Virus record (IMG/VR): IMGVR_UViG_3300044701_002789
Span: 62,001 to 126,000 of that record
Source: a virus
Reading direction: 5' to 3' (one strand)
Length of the DNA: 64,000 bases
The notes beneath the pieces are model-generated. The model was not told where the DNA came from, made no database searches, and worked only from the letters and a program-made list of their open reading frames with translations. Positions 12,669 to 21,861 of this stretch are shown piece by piece. Position numbers and translations under genes: made by a program. Numbering within the stretch: the stretch's first letter is position 1; each line of letters begins with the position of its first letter.

Positions 12669-12850
12669 TTCTCAGGGCAATTGGTGAGTAGTTTAGTTCT
12701 TACCATTTGTACTGCAACATTATCAATGTCATTATCAGTGCTTGCAGCATACTTTTCAAGAAGATGAATTACAAATCTTTTGACTTCACAACTTTGCCAG
12801 AACATACCGACAAGACTTTCACCTAATTTTACCAGCACATTAAAGTTCAT
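12665..12850 (-). CDS. hypothetical protein, 61 aa
   Basis: A helical protein with two cysteines. An unusually strong ribosome site (AGGAGG) lies 7 nt before ATG 12850, which makes this a real gene despite its size. There are no membrane segments or recognised motifs (VKLGESLVGMFWQS, then VKRFVIHLLEKYAAS). It is coupled to the downstream membrane protein by a GTGA overlap. It lies 41 nt downstream of the 765-aa gene. The function is unknown. Confidence 0.7.
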   Translation of the reverse strand: MNFNVLVKLGESLVGMFWQSCEVKRFVIHLLEKYAASTDNDIDNVAVQMVRTKLLTNCPEK

Positions 12851-12891
12851 TGGTCTTCCTCCTATGGAAGTGGGTGTAATTATTTAGTATT

Positions 12892-15189
12892 TCAATCACC
12901 TGACCTATAACCACGAATTCCACCTAAACCATCTCTTGAATATACATCATTTTCATATTCTCTTGATGGAGTTGGTTTTGCTTTTTTTCGTGCAAGTCGC
13001 TGCATCGGAGTTGTTTGTTTTGGTTGTCCAGGTGGTTCATATCTACCAGGAACTCCTCTTCTTCTTCTATGTTGCGCGACAGTTCCGCCACTTCTAGTCA
13101 TCATCCCTTCAGGATTTTGTGCATCTTTAACTATTCGCATGGCTCTCCATGCAGGATCTTTTGTATTAGGTCTTGGTTGACCTTTTCTTGATCTTGCCCT
13201 TTCATCAATCATTTCACCTTCCATTTCGTAAGATTGATTTTGATTCTCTGAGGTTTCTGGTGGTTCAATTTTCTTCAATGCCTGCTGATTTGCCTTTGCA
13301 ACTTTTCCCTGCACTTGTGATAATTCTTTTTGGGTTTTTATTTGTTGTGGGGTTGTTGGATTCAAATCTTCTCTCAATCTAGATTGTTGCAATAACTTTT
13401 GAAGTAAACTTATAGTAGCGGCAGATTGTTGTCCTCTTGTTGTTCTAGGCGATTTCTGGCCAGAACTTCCTTTGGGATTAACAATTGCTTCATCTACTTT
13501 TTTGGGAATACCTTCATGCTTTGTTTTAGCAAAGTCACGAATTTTCTTTTCACTCATACTATCTACGATCTTAAGAACTTCAGCACTTGCTTCGGATCTT
13601 GGGGTTTCACCTCTTTTTACTGAAAGAGCAAGACCAAAAAGTTTTTGTTGCTGTTCACTTTCTGCCTTTTCGCAAATCATATTAAATTCTTCTTGAAGTT
13701 CACCAAATGTCCAATCGGAAAGGTCATATCCTTCATCAATCAAATAGGTAATCCACTCTCTAAAATGTGCAGTTCCTTGCTTTTTAAAAGCACCAGAAGC
13801 AGCACTTAGACCCCTACGGATTGCTTCTCCTGCATTTCCTCCAGATTTGCGGGTCTTCATCGCTTCTTTATGCCCTTCCCATGCAGATAAAACACCCCTA
13901 GCAATGGTATCTTTAATAGATCTTTTTTTATCTGGTTGAGATGAAGGTGCTTGAGTTTCTTTTGCCCGTTCAATATTTCTTTCCCTCTGCGAATCTTGTA
14001 ATCTTGTCAATACTTTTTGTCTTTCTGTTGGTTCGGGTTCTTGTTGTGTAGATTTTCTTGCAGATCTCCTTTTTTCATCTGCTGTTTTTTTTGTCGTAGC
14101 AGCACCACCTTTTAAATTAGATGCTCTTTTTCTAGATATTGGTTTTCCAGTAATTCTTTCTCTTGTTCTTGCAGGAAAAACAGTTTCTCCTGGTTTTAAT
14201 TTTCGTTCAATTAATAAACTATCTTCAGCAATATCAAATACCCATTCAACAAACTTTTCCTTTCCAAGTTCTTCAATAACAATTTCTACGCCATTCTCAT
14301 TTAACCCAAAGTTGTAGAAAAACTCAGTGGCAAGTTCAATAGCATTATCAAAATAAGACTCATCAAGTTCAACAGACTCAACAACATAACCACCAAGAAC
14401 AGAAATTTTTTCAGTAACTTCTGGTTTTAAATTTATAGTTTTATCTGCATAATTATCAACTTTTTTTTCTTTTATTTGTTTTTCATTTCGGGATGCTCTT
14501 TCATCAGCAACACCCAGAACTTCTTTAAGATCCTGACGCCAATCTGAAAATCCTTCACTCACTCCATATGTTTTTTTATTTTTAATGGCGTTGCTTCTAA
14601 CATTTCTGCGATTTGAAAGATACTTATCAGTTTTGGTATTAGATTTTCCATCATTATTAATATCACCGTCTTCTTGTCCAACTGGATCCAACTTACCTGC
14701 TCTAGATTTATCGTAATCATTTTTGGAACGATTACTACTAATTTCAACCGAACGAACTGTTGGTTTTGACCTTAATCTAGAAATTTCATCATATGGAACA
14801 TTTCTTTTATCTACAGTGCCATTTTGATAATTAATGGTCACATAAACCATTCTTGTTTCACTTTCTTCAGAAACTGCAACAGATCCACCAACTTTAATTC
14901 CTAGTTTTTCCTTTGCAGTCTTAATAACGTCTGCGCCATAATTTGTTTTTGAAGATCTCATTTGAAATGCCTTTTCTAGTGGAATATTATTTCTTTTCAT
15001 CAGATGACGAACATCATAGATAAATTGGCGAACTTTTTTTTCAAAAGTATCCACATCACCATCGTTATCCAAATCCGATGAAACTGGTTTAGATTTTTTG
15101 GGGGTAGATGCCCCAGGCTTCCCCAATTGTGGTTTAAAAACTTCTTCAAGATATGCGCTATGTAAATCAGTAGCAATATGAGAAAGCAT
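12892..15189 (-). CDS. large disordered virion protein with EF-hand/dockerin-like motifs, 765 aa
   Basis: Residues about 39-50 (DLDNDGDVDTFE) and 176-190 (EDGDINNDGKSNTKTDKY) match calcium-binding EF-hand or dockerin loops. Long stretches are charged and disordered (KRRSARKSTQQEPEPTERQK). Two blocks resemble the helical repeats of the 503- and 198-aa proteins (HFREWITYLIDEGYDLSDW around residue 490). The tail is rich in R, G and P. I believe similar cyanophage proteins are annotated as structural; a head-internal role is inferred from the shared helical block and basic content. A late-type box CATAAATA (15224-15217) lies 28 nt upstream. Confidence 0.75.
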   Translation of the reverse strand: MLSHIATDLHSAYLEEVFKPQLGKPGASTPKKSKPVSSDLDNDGDVDTFEKKVRQFIYDVRHLMKRNNIPLEKAFQMRSSKTNYGADVIKTAKEKLGIKVGGSVAVSEESETRMVYVTINYQNGTVDKRNVPYDEISRLRSKPTVRSVEISSNRSKNDYDKSRAGKLDPVGQEDGDINNDGKSNTKTDKYLSNRRNVRSNAIKNKKTYGVSEGFSDWRQDLKEVLGVADERASRNEKQIKEKKVDNYADKTINLKPEVTEKISVLGGYVVESVELDESYFDNAIELATEFFYNFGLNENGVEIVIEELGKEKFVEWVFDIAEDSLLIERKLKPGETVFPARTRERITGKPISRKRASNLKGGAATTKKTADEKRRSARKSTQQEPEPTERQKVLTRLQDSQRERNIERAKETQAPSSQPDKKRSIKDTIARGVLSAWEGHKEAMKTRKSGGNAGEAIRRGLSAASGAFKKQGTAHFREWITYLIDEGYDLSDWTFGELQEEFNMICEKAESEQQQKLFGLALSVKRGETPRSEASAEVLKIVDSMSEKKIRDFAKTKHEGIPKKVDEAIVNPKGSSGQKSPRTTRGQQSAATISLLQKLLQQSRLREDLNPTTPQQIKTQKELSQVQGKVAKANQQALKKIEPPETSENQNQSYEMEGEMIDERARSRKGQPRPNTKDPAWRAMRIVKDAQNPEGMMTRSGGTVAQHRRRRGVPGRYEPPGQPKQTTPMQRLARKKAKPTPSREYENDVYSRDGLGGIRGYRSGD

Positions 15190-15193
15190 CTTC

Positions 15194-15787
15194 TTATTTT
15201 CGGTTAACTTTATACTTATTTATGAATTTCCTTATATTAAAATCTTTTATTTTTTTAGTTCCAGTCATATCCATAGTATACTGACGATAAGAATCTGTTC
15301 CAGTCTCTCGTTGATCTGCAGGAACTCCAGACTTATCAGTCCACTCAATGACATCTTTAATCCAAGGTTTAAACATCACACTATCTTCAGTGACGCAAAT
15401 TAAATAATTTGTACCTCTACGAATTATCTTTCCAACCAATCCATTATTCAAATTTTCTACCAAATCACCCTCATTAAATATTTCACCATTAATATACTTT
15501 TCTCTAAGATTTTTTTCGTATTCTTCCGAAACTTGATGAGAAGCAGGAACTAAAGGTGACGGTTTAGATCTATCTTGATCCGGATCTCGCTTTCCTGCTC
15601 TTTGATTTTTATTTGAAAATTTTATTCTAATTCCATTTGATTCAGTTTCAGATTCTCCCTCATACTCTCCAGTTTTTGGATTGTACCAACCACCATGACC
15701 ATCAGGAACTAATCCCAATCTCATGGCAGTAAGTTTTGCAAAATTTGGTTTATTTGCTTCTTTAATAAATTGGGAGAATTTTTTCAT
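15194..15787 (-). CDS. probable internal capsid protein with capsid-targeting sequence, 197 aa
   Basis: The start MKKFSQFIKEA matches the T4 capsid-targeting sequence, with a gp21-type site (I-K-E before A). Residues about 20-45 have a small glycine/tryptophan motif (GLVPDGHGGWYNPKTGEY). Residues about 100-150 look like a small beta-barrel (GDLVENLNNGLVGKIIRRGTNY and WIKDVIEW). It lies 4 nt upstream of the 765-aa gene. A late-type box AATAAATA lies 20 nt upstream. The function inside the head is not known. Confidence 0.75.
   Translation of the reverse strand: MKKFSQFIKEANKPNFAKLTAMRLGLVPDGHGGWYNPKTGEYEGESETESNGIRIKFSNKNQRAGKRDPDQDRSKPSPLVPASHQVSEEYEKNLREKYINGEIFNEGDLVENLNNGLVGKIIRRGTNYLICVTEDSVMFKPWIKDVIEWTDKSGVPADQRETGTDSYRQYTMDMTGTKKIKDFNIRKFINKYKVNRK
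15217..15224 (-). promoter_or_regulatory. late promoter box CATAAATA
   Basis: Matches NATAAATA on the minus strand inside the end of the 197-aa gene, 28 nt upstream of the 765-aa gene. Confidence 0.45.
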
Positions 15788-15806
15788 ATATTTTTGATTA
15801 TAATTA

Positions 15807-15814
15807 TATTTATT
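15807..15814 (-). promoter_or_regulatory. late promoter box AATAAATA
   Basis: Matches NATAAATA on the minus strand, 20 nt upstream of the 197-aa gene and just after the mazG terminator. Confidence 0.55.
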
Positions 15815-15820
15815 GATACG

Positions 15821-15846
15821 AAAAAGAGGAGCGTTTGCTCCTCTTT
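15821..15846 (-). terminator. rho-independent terminator after mazG
   Basis: The minus strand forms AAAGAGGAGC-AAAC-GCTCCTCTTT followed by more T. It lies 10 nt after the mazG stop codon. Confidence 0.88.
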
Positions 15847-15855
15847 ATTTACTAT

Positions 15856-16266
15856 TTAGACATCATTTTCTTCACGAACTTCTGATCGGTAAACATCAAA
15901 TGCCCCTTCTGGGTATCTTGCGCTAAGTTTTTCATAATTCATCTGCAAAATTTCATTGAAATTAGTATCCAATGCCATACATGCTTGAGCAATATACCAA
16001 CAAATATCTCCAAGTTCTCTTTTCATATGGAAGATATTTTCTTGATTATAAGGTTTTCCCTGCAAGAAGATTTTTTTCACAACCTCAGTGAATTCTCCCG
16101 CTTCTGCAGTTAATCCCAAAGCAGCAGTCATAAGACGACATGTATCTGCTTCCTGGGTTTCCAAATCAGTCAACCTAGTAACCAATGCTCCAAAATCGCT
16201 ACTAGCGGGCGATGTAGTCTGACGAACAAATTCAATATACTTATCAGAATCAATGTGCTTTTCCAT
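15856..16266 (-). CDS. mazG: MazG-like nucleotide pyrophosphohydrolase
   Basis: A 136-aa protein of the all-alpha NTP pyrophosphohydrolase type. The metal-binding pattern is visible: EAGEFTEVVKK, then KRELGDICWYIAQA (E-x2-E ... E-x2-D). Such enzymes hydrolyse nucleoside triphosphates or ppGpp-like alarmones, and in cyanophages a role in host metabolism has been proposed. I chose ATG 16266, 1 nt after the gp41 stop codon; the frame is open further upstream inside gp41, but that is overlap only. It has its own host-type promoter inside gp41 and a terminator behind. Confidence 0.88.
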   Translation of the reverse strand: MEKHIDSDKYIEFVRQTTSPASSDFGALVTRLTDLETQEADTCRLMTAALGLTAEAGEFTEVVKKIFLQGKPYNQENIFHMKRELGDICWYIAQACMALDTNFNEILQMNYEKLSARYPEGAFDVYRSEVREENDV

Positions 16267-16267
16267 A

Positions 16268-17641
16268 TTAGAATGTAAATCCTCCAAATTTGTTTTTAAA
16301 TGATTGCTTTTGTTGTTCTTCATCATCATACTCGGATTCCTTTCCATTGTCAAGGATATCCTTTTGAGCACTCTGCTCAACATCATATAATCTCATTTTT
16401 GCTCTATCAATTCCAACAACAAATCGTTTATGAAGTGTTGGGTCAGAGTATCTATTCTTCAACTGTTTAACCATAATCTGTCCCATTTCCTCTAATTCTT
16501 CAGTAGATATTAAAGCAAACATGAGATCAGCAGTTGCTGGCAAACCAAAAGATTCTGAAGTGTCTGTCAATTCTGGATCAGAAGAACCATATCCAGATCT
16601 TGTGGTTTGGGTAGCACTAAGGATTGGGACATTAGATTCAACAGCAAGTCCACGAAGTTCTTCGGCAATTGCTTTAATATATGAATATGAATTTATGTTA
16701 CTATTACCCTTATATCTGGATGAAGAACATATGTTCAAATAGTCAATAAAAATAATATCCGGTTTAAATGATTTCTTAAGTGCTAATTCATTTAAGAGTG
16801 CCTTAAAATGTCCAGCATGAGCAGATGCAGTTGGATATTCTTTAATGATCAATGTGCCGTGAGATTTCTTTGCTAGATTTAATACTTTATTTTCAAAAAT
16901 AGTTTTAGGTAAATTGACAATATCAGTGATGTTTACATTGAATAAATTAGCGTCTATTCTTTCTGCAATTTTCTCTTCTGCCATTTCTAGAGTAATGTAT
17001 AACACATTTTTACTTTGTATTAATGCTGAAGCGGCAAAATGACACAACGCTAAACTTTTACCAACACCAGTTCCTGCAAGAATTATATTCAAAGTTTTAT
17101 TAGGAAGACCACCCTTCGTAATTCTATTAAAATACTCCAAATCAAATTCTATCTTATCTTCAGTTTTATGATAAAGTTCGTATCTTTTCTCATAATCCAA
17201 AAGATAATCATGTCCAATGTGATTATCAAAAGACACTGCCAAAGCATCTTGTAAAATTGATGGAATTGCATCCCGGTTAGTCCCTCCAGCAAGTTGAAGG
17301 GACTCCATCAGTGCCAAAAAAATAGCACGATCGCGACACCACTTTTCGGTAGTGTCAATTAACCATTTCTGCTCAACTACAATTTCATCAAGGTTCTTCA
17401 CCAAACCCATGATTTTTTTATAACCTTGTTCAGTTAAATCGGTTCTTTTTTGTATTTCAATAGAAAGAACCTCTTTTGTAGGAACATTATTATAAGTTAA
17501 AACAAACTTAGAAATTTCTTCAAATACAATTTTTTGTTCTTGGTCTTCAAAATATTCTGGGGTAATAAAAGGAAGTACCTTTCTTAAATAATCTTCATTG
17601 TTAATTAGACTCCTGAGAACTAAAAATTCAATCTTCTCCAT
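16268..17641 (-). CDS. 41: replicative DNA helicase (T4 gp41-like)
   Basis: A 457-aa DnaB-type hexameric helicase that unwinds the fork and recruits primase gp61. It has an N-terminal helical domain (about 1-150), then a RecA-type core with Walker A AGTGVGKS (around residues 190-197) and Walker B IIFIDYLNIC. Later motifs include SATQTTRSGYG and DLMFALIST. The ATG at 17641 lies within the end of uvsX (14-nt overlap), so translation is coupled. The last coding part carries the mazG promoter. Confidence 0.94.
   Translation of the reverse strand: MEKIEFLVLRSLINNEDYLRKVLPFITPEYFEDQEQKIVFEEISKFVLTYNNVPTKEVLSIEIQKRTDLTEQGYKKIMGLVKNLDEIVVEQKWLIDTTEKWCRDRAIFLALMESLQLAGGTNRDAIPSILQDALAVSFDNHIGHDYLLDYEKRYELYHKTEDKIEFDLEYFNRITKGGLPNKTLNIILAGTGVGKSLALCHFAASALIQSKNVLYITLEMAEEKIAERIDANLFNVNITDIVNLPKTIFENKVLNLAKKSHGTLIIKEYPTASAHAGHFKALLNELALKKSFKPDIIFIDYLNICSSSRYKGNSNINSYSYIKAIAEELRGLAVESNVPILSATQTTRSGYGSSDPELTDTSESFGLPATADLMFALISTEELEEMGQIMVKQLKNRYSDPTLHKRFVVGIDRAKMRLYDVEQSAQKDILDNGKESEYDDEEQQKQSFKNKFGGFTF
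16325..16353 (-). promoter_or_regulatory. sigma70-like promoter of mazG inside gp41
   Basis: The minus strand reads TTGACA (16353-16348), 17 bp, TATGAT (16330-16325). The predicted start is about 50 nt before the mazG ATG. Confidence 0.7.
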
Positions 17642-18680
17642 CAAGTTCCTCTTCTGTATCTACTTCTAGTTTTAACTTAGAATTTCCATAACTAAATTTA
17701 TGCTTAGCAATCTCGTCTAGTTTATCCATAAGATCCTTAGTAAAATACTTTTCCGGATCAGATAAAATAGTTTTTTCTGCAACTTTCTTCCCATTTATTT
17801 CATATCTACCGGCAGATCTTTTCCACATTCCACCATACTCTCCAAGTTGAAGAAGACCGTAATAACGATCTAATCCTCTTTGATCATAGTACAGTTTGAT
17901 TTCTACCTCTTGGTTCTCTTTACTCAAACGAGATTTATAAGTTCTTGCTCTGATTAAATTACCAACTACATCGGTTCCATCCTTTTCCTTACTCTTAGAA
18001 AGGTATATGATTGTAGAAGCAGCATATCGCAAACCTGAACCACCAGACATTTCTTTAGAAGAATACAAACTCATAGAGTCATATACATGATTGGTAACAA
18101 TCATTGGAATATTTGCTTGTCCCAACTTAAGGGTAAGCATTCGGAATGCTCCCTTAATCAGTTGAGGTTTTGTCATGTCCCTTGTATCCTTCTCTGCTAG
18201 TGTATCAGTAATCTCCTTATTTGTTGATAACATTCCCAGACTGTCTAAAACAAATATACATGGTTTTCTTTCATCTTCCGGTTTTTTCTGATAGATATCA
18301 ACTGCCTTAAGTGTCTTTGCTCTAAATTCTTCAACAGTGACAACATTGATTACGACAACTCTAGAAGTATCTAATCCTCTACTTTCTAACAATGCTTTAG
18401 TTATTGCAGATTCAGTATCAAAATATAAACAATAACCATCTGGATTATTTTCCAAAAAATTCTTAACCATCGCTAAAGCAAAAAAGGTTTTACCTGTTGC
18501 TTGCTCACCTGCAATCGCAGTGATTTTATTTCCAGAAACACCACTGTAAATACTACCAGACACTAAAGCATTGAAGATATAAGATCCAGTATCCACATAT
18601 GTTTCATCTTCAACAATATTTGAAGCAAGTTGTGCGTATTCTCCACCAATTTCTTTTACAAGGTCTTTTAAAAAATCCAT
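17628..18680 (-). CDS. uvsX: RecA-like recombinase (T4 UvsX-like)
   Basis: The 350-aa strand-exchange protein of T4-type recombination-dependent replication. Walker A is GEQATGKT (residues 58-65), Walker B is CIFVLDSLGML, and a DNA-binding loop region contains MSGGSGLRYAAS. It acts with mediator UvsY and helicase UvsW, both in this window. It follows the small 41-aa ORF directly (no gap) and overlaps gp41. Confidence 0.95.
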   Translation of the reverse strand: MDFLKDLVKEIGGEYAQLASNIVEDETYVDTGSYIFNALVSGSIYSGVSGNKITAIAGEQATGKTFFALAMVKNFLENNPDGYCLYFDTESAITKALLESRGLDTSRVVVINVVTVEEFRAKTLKAVDIYQKKPEDERKPCIFVLDSLGMLSTNKEITDTLAEKDTRDMTKPQLIKGAFRMLTLKLGQANIPMIVTNHVYDSMSLYSSKEMSGGSGLRYAASTIIYLSKSKEKDGTDVVGNLIRARTYKSRLSKENQEVEIKLYYDQRGLDRYYGLLQLGEYGGMWKRSAGRYEINGKKVAEKTILSDPEKYFTKDLMDKLDEIAKHKFSYGNSKLKLEVDTEEELDGED

Positions 18681-18806
18681 TTAATTTCTATCCTTATTTT
18701 TAAGTTTATATCTATAAGACCATAATCTACCATAAAGTTCAGAATTTTTATATTTAACTAACTCTATAATTAAATCTAGGTCTTTTTTGGTTATAGGCAA
18801 TTCCAT
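18681..18806 (-). CDS. small conserved ORF between gp43 and uvsX, 41 aa
   Basis: A tiny helical protein (MELPITKKDLDLIIELVKYKN ending KLKNKDRN). ATG 18806 lies 7 nt after the gp43 stop codon, and the stop codon abuts uvsX without a gap, so it is packed as an operon member. I recall small ORFs starting MELP at this place in other cyanophages. An ORF extension upstream would overlap gp43 and is not chosen. The function is unknown. Confidence 0.65.
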   Translation of the reverse strand: MELPITKKDLDLIIELVKYKNSELYGRLWSYRYKLKNKDRN

Positions 18807-18813
18807 TATAAGT

Positions 18814-21312
18814 CTAAGTGAAAAAGGAATCAAGAGTTGCTTTCCTTTCGGAATTCCACCCAATAGATCTCAAAATAGTATTCAACGGTTCAAGAAATCC
18901 CTTTTCAAACTGCGTATCATAATCCACATAAGGAATTAGGTCAAGTTCTTTTGGAAACTCCTGAATAAAAGAAATCACATTCTCATAGATTGGGTTTGGT
19001 TTTTTCAAATAGCAAAATTTTACCTTTTCGCCATTTTGAATCAATGAATACTTTTTATCCAACTCTTTCTTTTTAATATAATAGTTAAAAAGAAGAGCAC
19101 CACGAACTGCTATGGGAGTACTTTTTTCGTAGATTGATTGGACACAACTGTATTTTGTCAGATCATTCACAGATCGGGGGAAAGAAATGTCTTCTGGTGT
19201 TAGAGTTTTAAATTCTGAACGACAGTTTTCCACAAATGAAATTATATCATCTTCAGTTCCGCTCATAAGGATTTTAAAGGAATCTTTTAGCATTTTGCGA
19301 CATGGTGCCGGTGTTGAAGATTTGATTGCTTCAATTCCTTTAATTTTAAGTTTCGGTTCAGAATACCGCACACCTTCACTATCCCATACGCTCAAAATGT
19401 AACGCTTTTTTGCAGTCCAAATGCCACGCTCAGCAATACACTCCCTCTTCATTACCATTTTTTGCTCATAGGCATTTACATAGTCGGCCAGTTTTTGGTA
19501 AGAACTTTCAATATACTTTTCAAATTCCACCTGACAGACCTTATCAAGGAACGAAACAACGCTTTCAGTAATTTTCTCTCTTCCAGCGAATACCTTTTCA
19601 ACCAAAGGACCCATATTGATATAGAGAGAGTCAGTATCAGAAGCAATAACATAGTCTACTCCATCAGTTTTCAACGTCTTGTTTAAATAAGTGTTCATCT
19701 TATTCATAATCCACTGAATGGATACTTGCCCAGAAAGAGTAATGGCCTCAGCATTTTCTAATTTATAGTATCTAAAGTATTGATTTCCGATAGCACCATA
19801 AGCAGAGTTAAGTTGAATTTTTCTTGCCATCTGAATATTATTACATCTGGCAATCTCTTTTATGAGATCTTTCTTCTTTGTTTTTTCATACTCCTGTTCG
19901 GCAGCAAGCATTTTTTTCTTGAATATGGAACGTTCACTATAAATTTTTTCCATCAACTCTGGAAGAAAACCACGAACATCTTTCCTGAACATCGCCCCAT
20001 TTGCACATATGGCATAATTATTATATTTCTCAAAATCAAGTTCTTGATTAAGAATTCTATCAACATTTACTGTAGGATGTTTTTCATCCATAAGTGTTTC
20101 TGGAGAAATATTATATTGCATGATGAGGTGGGGATAAAGTGAGTTCAAGTCAAAACTCACAACCCATTCATAAACACCAGGAATCGGTTCTTTTACATAT
20201 GCTCCAGCATACTTTTCATTCTTTTCTGTTCTGTCTCTTTGTGGAATGACAACATTTCTTTTCTTTAAGTAGTTGTATATAATATTGTCCCACATGCGAA
20301 CTTGAGAAAAAACATCCTCATAGTTTGTTTTTGCATCATATGCCATAGTAATGGCAAGTTCAATAAGTTTTAACTTATCTTCTAGACGGTCTACAAGTTC
20401 TACGTCAACAATGTTATATTCTACAAATTTTTGCCATCCTTTAGTATAAAAATCCTTGAAGGTATCAAACTCCGAGTGGTCAAGTTTCTTTTGCCCCAAC
20501 TCTTGTGAGGCAATGTAATCAAGTCGGTAAGACTCTTGTGGTGGAGTTCCAGGAGACCACTTATACAGTTTTAAATAATCAAGTTGGGTAATTCCGCCTA
20601 TATCTATGCAAATTTGATTCCGATTATTTATCCAAACTTCATTTTGCGTAATGAGACCCCAAGGCGAAAATCTTTTCATTCTCTTTTCACCAAGAACACG
20701 CAACAAACGCCCACAAATATAAGGAACGTCAAAAAATTCAATGTTCCATCCAGTCAAAACTTCTGGAGGATTAAACTCCCAATAATTTATGAAGCGATTA
20801 AGCAAATCATATTCAGAAGCACATTCAATGTATTTTACATTTTTTTGTTTGTTCGTAAAGGGTTTGGTTCCCCAAGTAGTTATTTGTTTGCTTGAATAGT
20901 CCTGAATTGTAATTAGCAGTATTTCTTCATCGCAGGATTTTGTATCCGGAAAACCATTTTCAGATGTAGTCTCAATATCAAGGGTTACTAATTTAATCTT
21001 TGTGATATCAAACTTAATTTCATCTTCCGGATACTTGTCGGAAATATACTGATAGACATATCTTTCATTTCCATATACATTAAAGTTTTCAATTCCATCA
21101 TACTTTTTATATAATTCTCTACATTCTCGCACAGATCCTGGTTTAATTGCTTCTACATATTCACCATCTAAGGTTTTATATTTTGTAGGAATATTTGATT
21201 TCAGAAAAAGAGTAGGTGAATACTCTTCTTTGAACATAACATGCTCACCATTATCATAACCTCTAACCAGGAAATTATTCCCGATCATTTGGACATTTGT
21301 GTAAAATTTCAT
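18814..21312 (-). CDS. 43: DNA polymerase family B (T4 gp43-like)
   Basis: An intact 832-aa polymerase with proofreading. Exo I is TLDIETT (Asp112, Glu114). Later come the palm motif A SFDLNSLYPHLIM, the fingers motif KIQLNSAYGAIGN, motif C ASDTDSLYI and the thumb-side KKRYIL. The C-terminus (LDSFFT) looks like the clamp-binding tail that contacts gp45. Unlike some T4-like phages it is not split or interrupted by an intron. Its start overlaps the stop codon of the upstream Sm-like ORF (ATGA). Confidence 0.97.
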   Translation of the reverse strand: MKFYTNVQMIGNNFLVRGYDNGEHVMFKEEYSPTLFLKSNIPTKYKTLDGEYVEAIKPGSVRECRELYKKYDGIENFNVYGNERYVYQYISDKYPEDEIKFDITKIKLVTLDIETTSENGFPDTKSCDEEILLITIQDYSSKQITTWGTKPFTNKQKNVKYIECASEYDLLNRFINYWEFNPPEVLTGWNIEFFDVPYICGRLLRVLGEKRMKRFSPWGLITQNEVWINNRNQICIDIGGITQLDYLKLYKWSPGTPPQESYRLDYIASQELGQKKLDHSEFDTFKDFYTKGWQKFVEYNIVDVELVDRLEDKLKLIELAITMAYDAKTNYEDVFSQVRMWDNIIYNYLKKRNVVIPQRDRTEKNEKYAGAYVKEPIPGVYEWVVSFDLNSLYPHLIMQYNISPETLMDEKHPTVNVDRILNQELDFEKYNNYAICANGAMFRKDVRGFLPELMEKIYSERSIFKKKMLAAEQEYEKTKKKDLIKEIARCNNIQMARKIQLNSAYGAIGNQYFRYYKLENAEAITLSGQVSIQWIMNKMNTYLNKTLKTDGVDYVIASDTDSLYINMGPLVEKVFAGREKITESVVSFLDKVCQVEFEKYIESSYQKLADYVNAYEQKMVMKRECIAERGIWTAKKRYILSVWDSEGVRYSEPKLKIKGIEAIKSSTPAPCRKMLKDSFKILMSGTEDDIISFVENCRSEFKTLTPEDISFPRSVNDLTKYSCVQSIYEKSTPIAVRGALLFNYYIKKKELDKKYSLIQNGEKVKFCYLKKPNPIYENVISFIQEFPKELDLIPYVDYDTQFEKGFLEPLNTILRSIGWNSERKATLDSFFT

Positions 21313-21563
21313 TTGGTAATATTTTGATACTTTCCGAGAATGATTTCTTTAGGGTTAGTGACAGTAAAAAATTTATCAGAATGTACTAAGAAAGTATCTT
21401 GGGATGAATAGTCAGATAACCATGGAGAAAGAGTACTGTCCGAATTTATTATGAAGGGTTTTATTAGTTTCCAATCAGGATCTCCGAGAACAGCATCAAC
21501 TTCCTCAACTTCACTAATAATTGCGGTTCCATTATCAAATATAAGAATCTTAATTTTTTCCAT
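21309..21563 (-). CDS. small Sm-like beta protein upstream of gp43, 84 aa
   Basis: The pattern KIKILIFDNGTAIISEVEEV, a central acidic turn, then SPWLSDYSS and FFTVTNPKEI resembles the Sm/LSm-like ORFs at 21550-21861 and 33927-34322 (strand, gly turn, strand, PW loop, strand ending in a proline). I chose ATG 21563 because GGAG lies 9 nt upstream; ATG 21572 has it too close. It overlaps both neighbours, so it is translationally coupled to gp43. RNA or nucleic-acid binding is only a guess from the fold. Confidence 0.65.
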   Translation of the reverse strand: MEKIKILIFDNGTAIISEVEEVDAVLGDPDWKLIKPFIINSDSTLSPWLSDYSSQDTFLVHSDKFFTVTNPKEIILGKYQNITK

Positions 21564-21861
21564 TTTGCTCATCTCCAGATACACGGTTTTCGTAAAGTTC
21601 TTTTAATCTATCAACTGGTTCCACTATGGTAACAATCCACTCAGGATGTATTTCCACAGTTCTATCTTTAGATAGAATAGGCCAGTTATTCAAAGTTATG
21701 CTATGAGTAAAATCACCACCATTTAAAGCATAAGATCCTGCTAATTTGACCTCACAAGGATCCTCAAAAATATAATACATTAATGATTCTTGATAATATG
21801 CTTCTTTGATATTGGAGATTAAATTTTCCCCAGATTTTAGAATTGCAAGTTTTACAGTCAT
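21550..21861 (-). CDS. Sm-like conserved phage protein, 103 aa
   Basis: A beta-rich protein starting MTVKLAILKSGENLISNIKE, with IFEDPCEV, then LNNWPILSKDRTVEI and WIVTIVEPVDRLKELYE. The strand pattern and the SG-E turn fit an Sm-like or small SH3-like barrel followed by a C-terminal helix. I recall it as conserved in cyanophages next to gp43. ATG 21861 is 15 nt after the predicted start of a strong host-type promoter, so it is the first gene of the gp43-uvsX-gp41 operon. The function is not known; a regulatory role on the operon is speculation. Confidence 0.72.
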   Translation of the reverse strand: MTVKLAILKSGENLISNIKEAYYQESLMYYIFEDPCEVKLAGSYALNGGDFTHSITLNNWPILSKDRTVEIHPEWIVTIVEPVDRLKELYENRVSGDEQNGKN

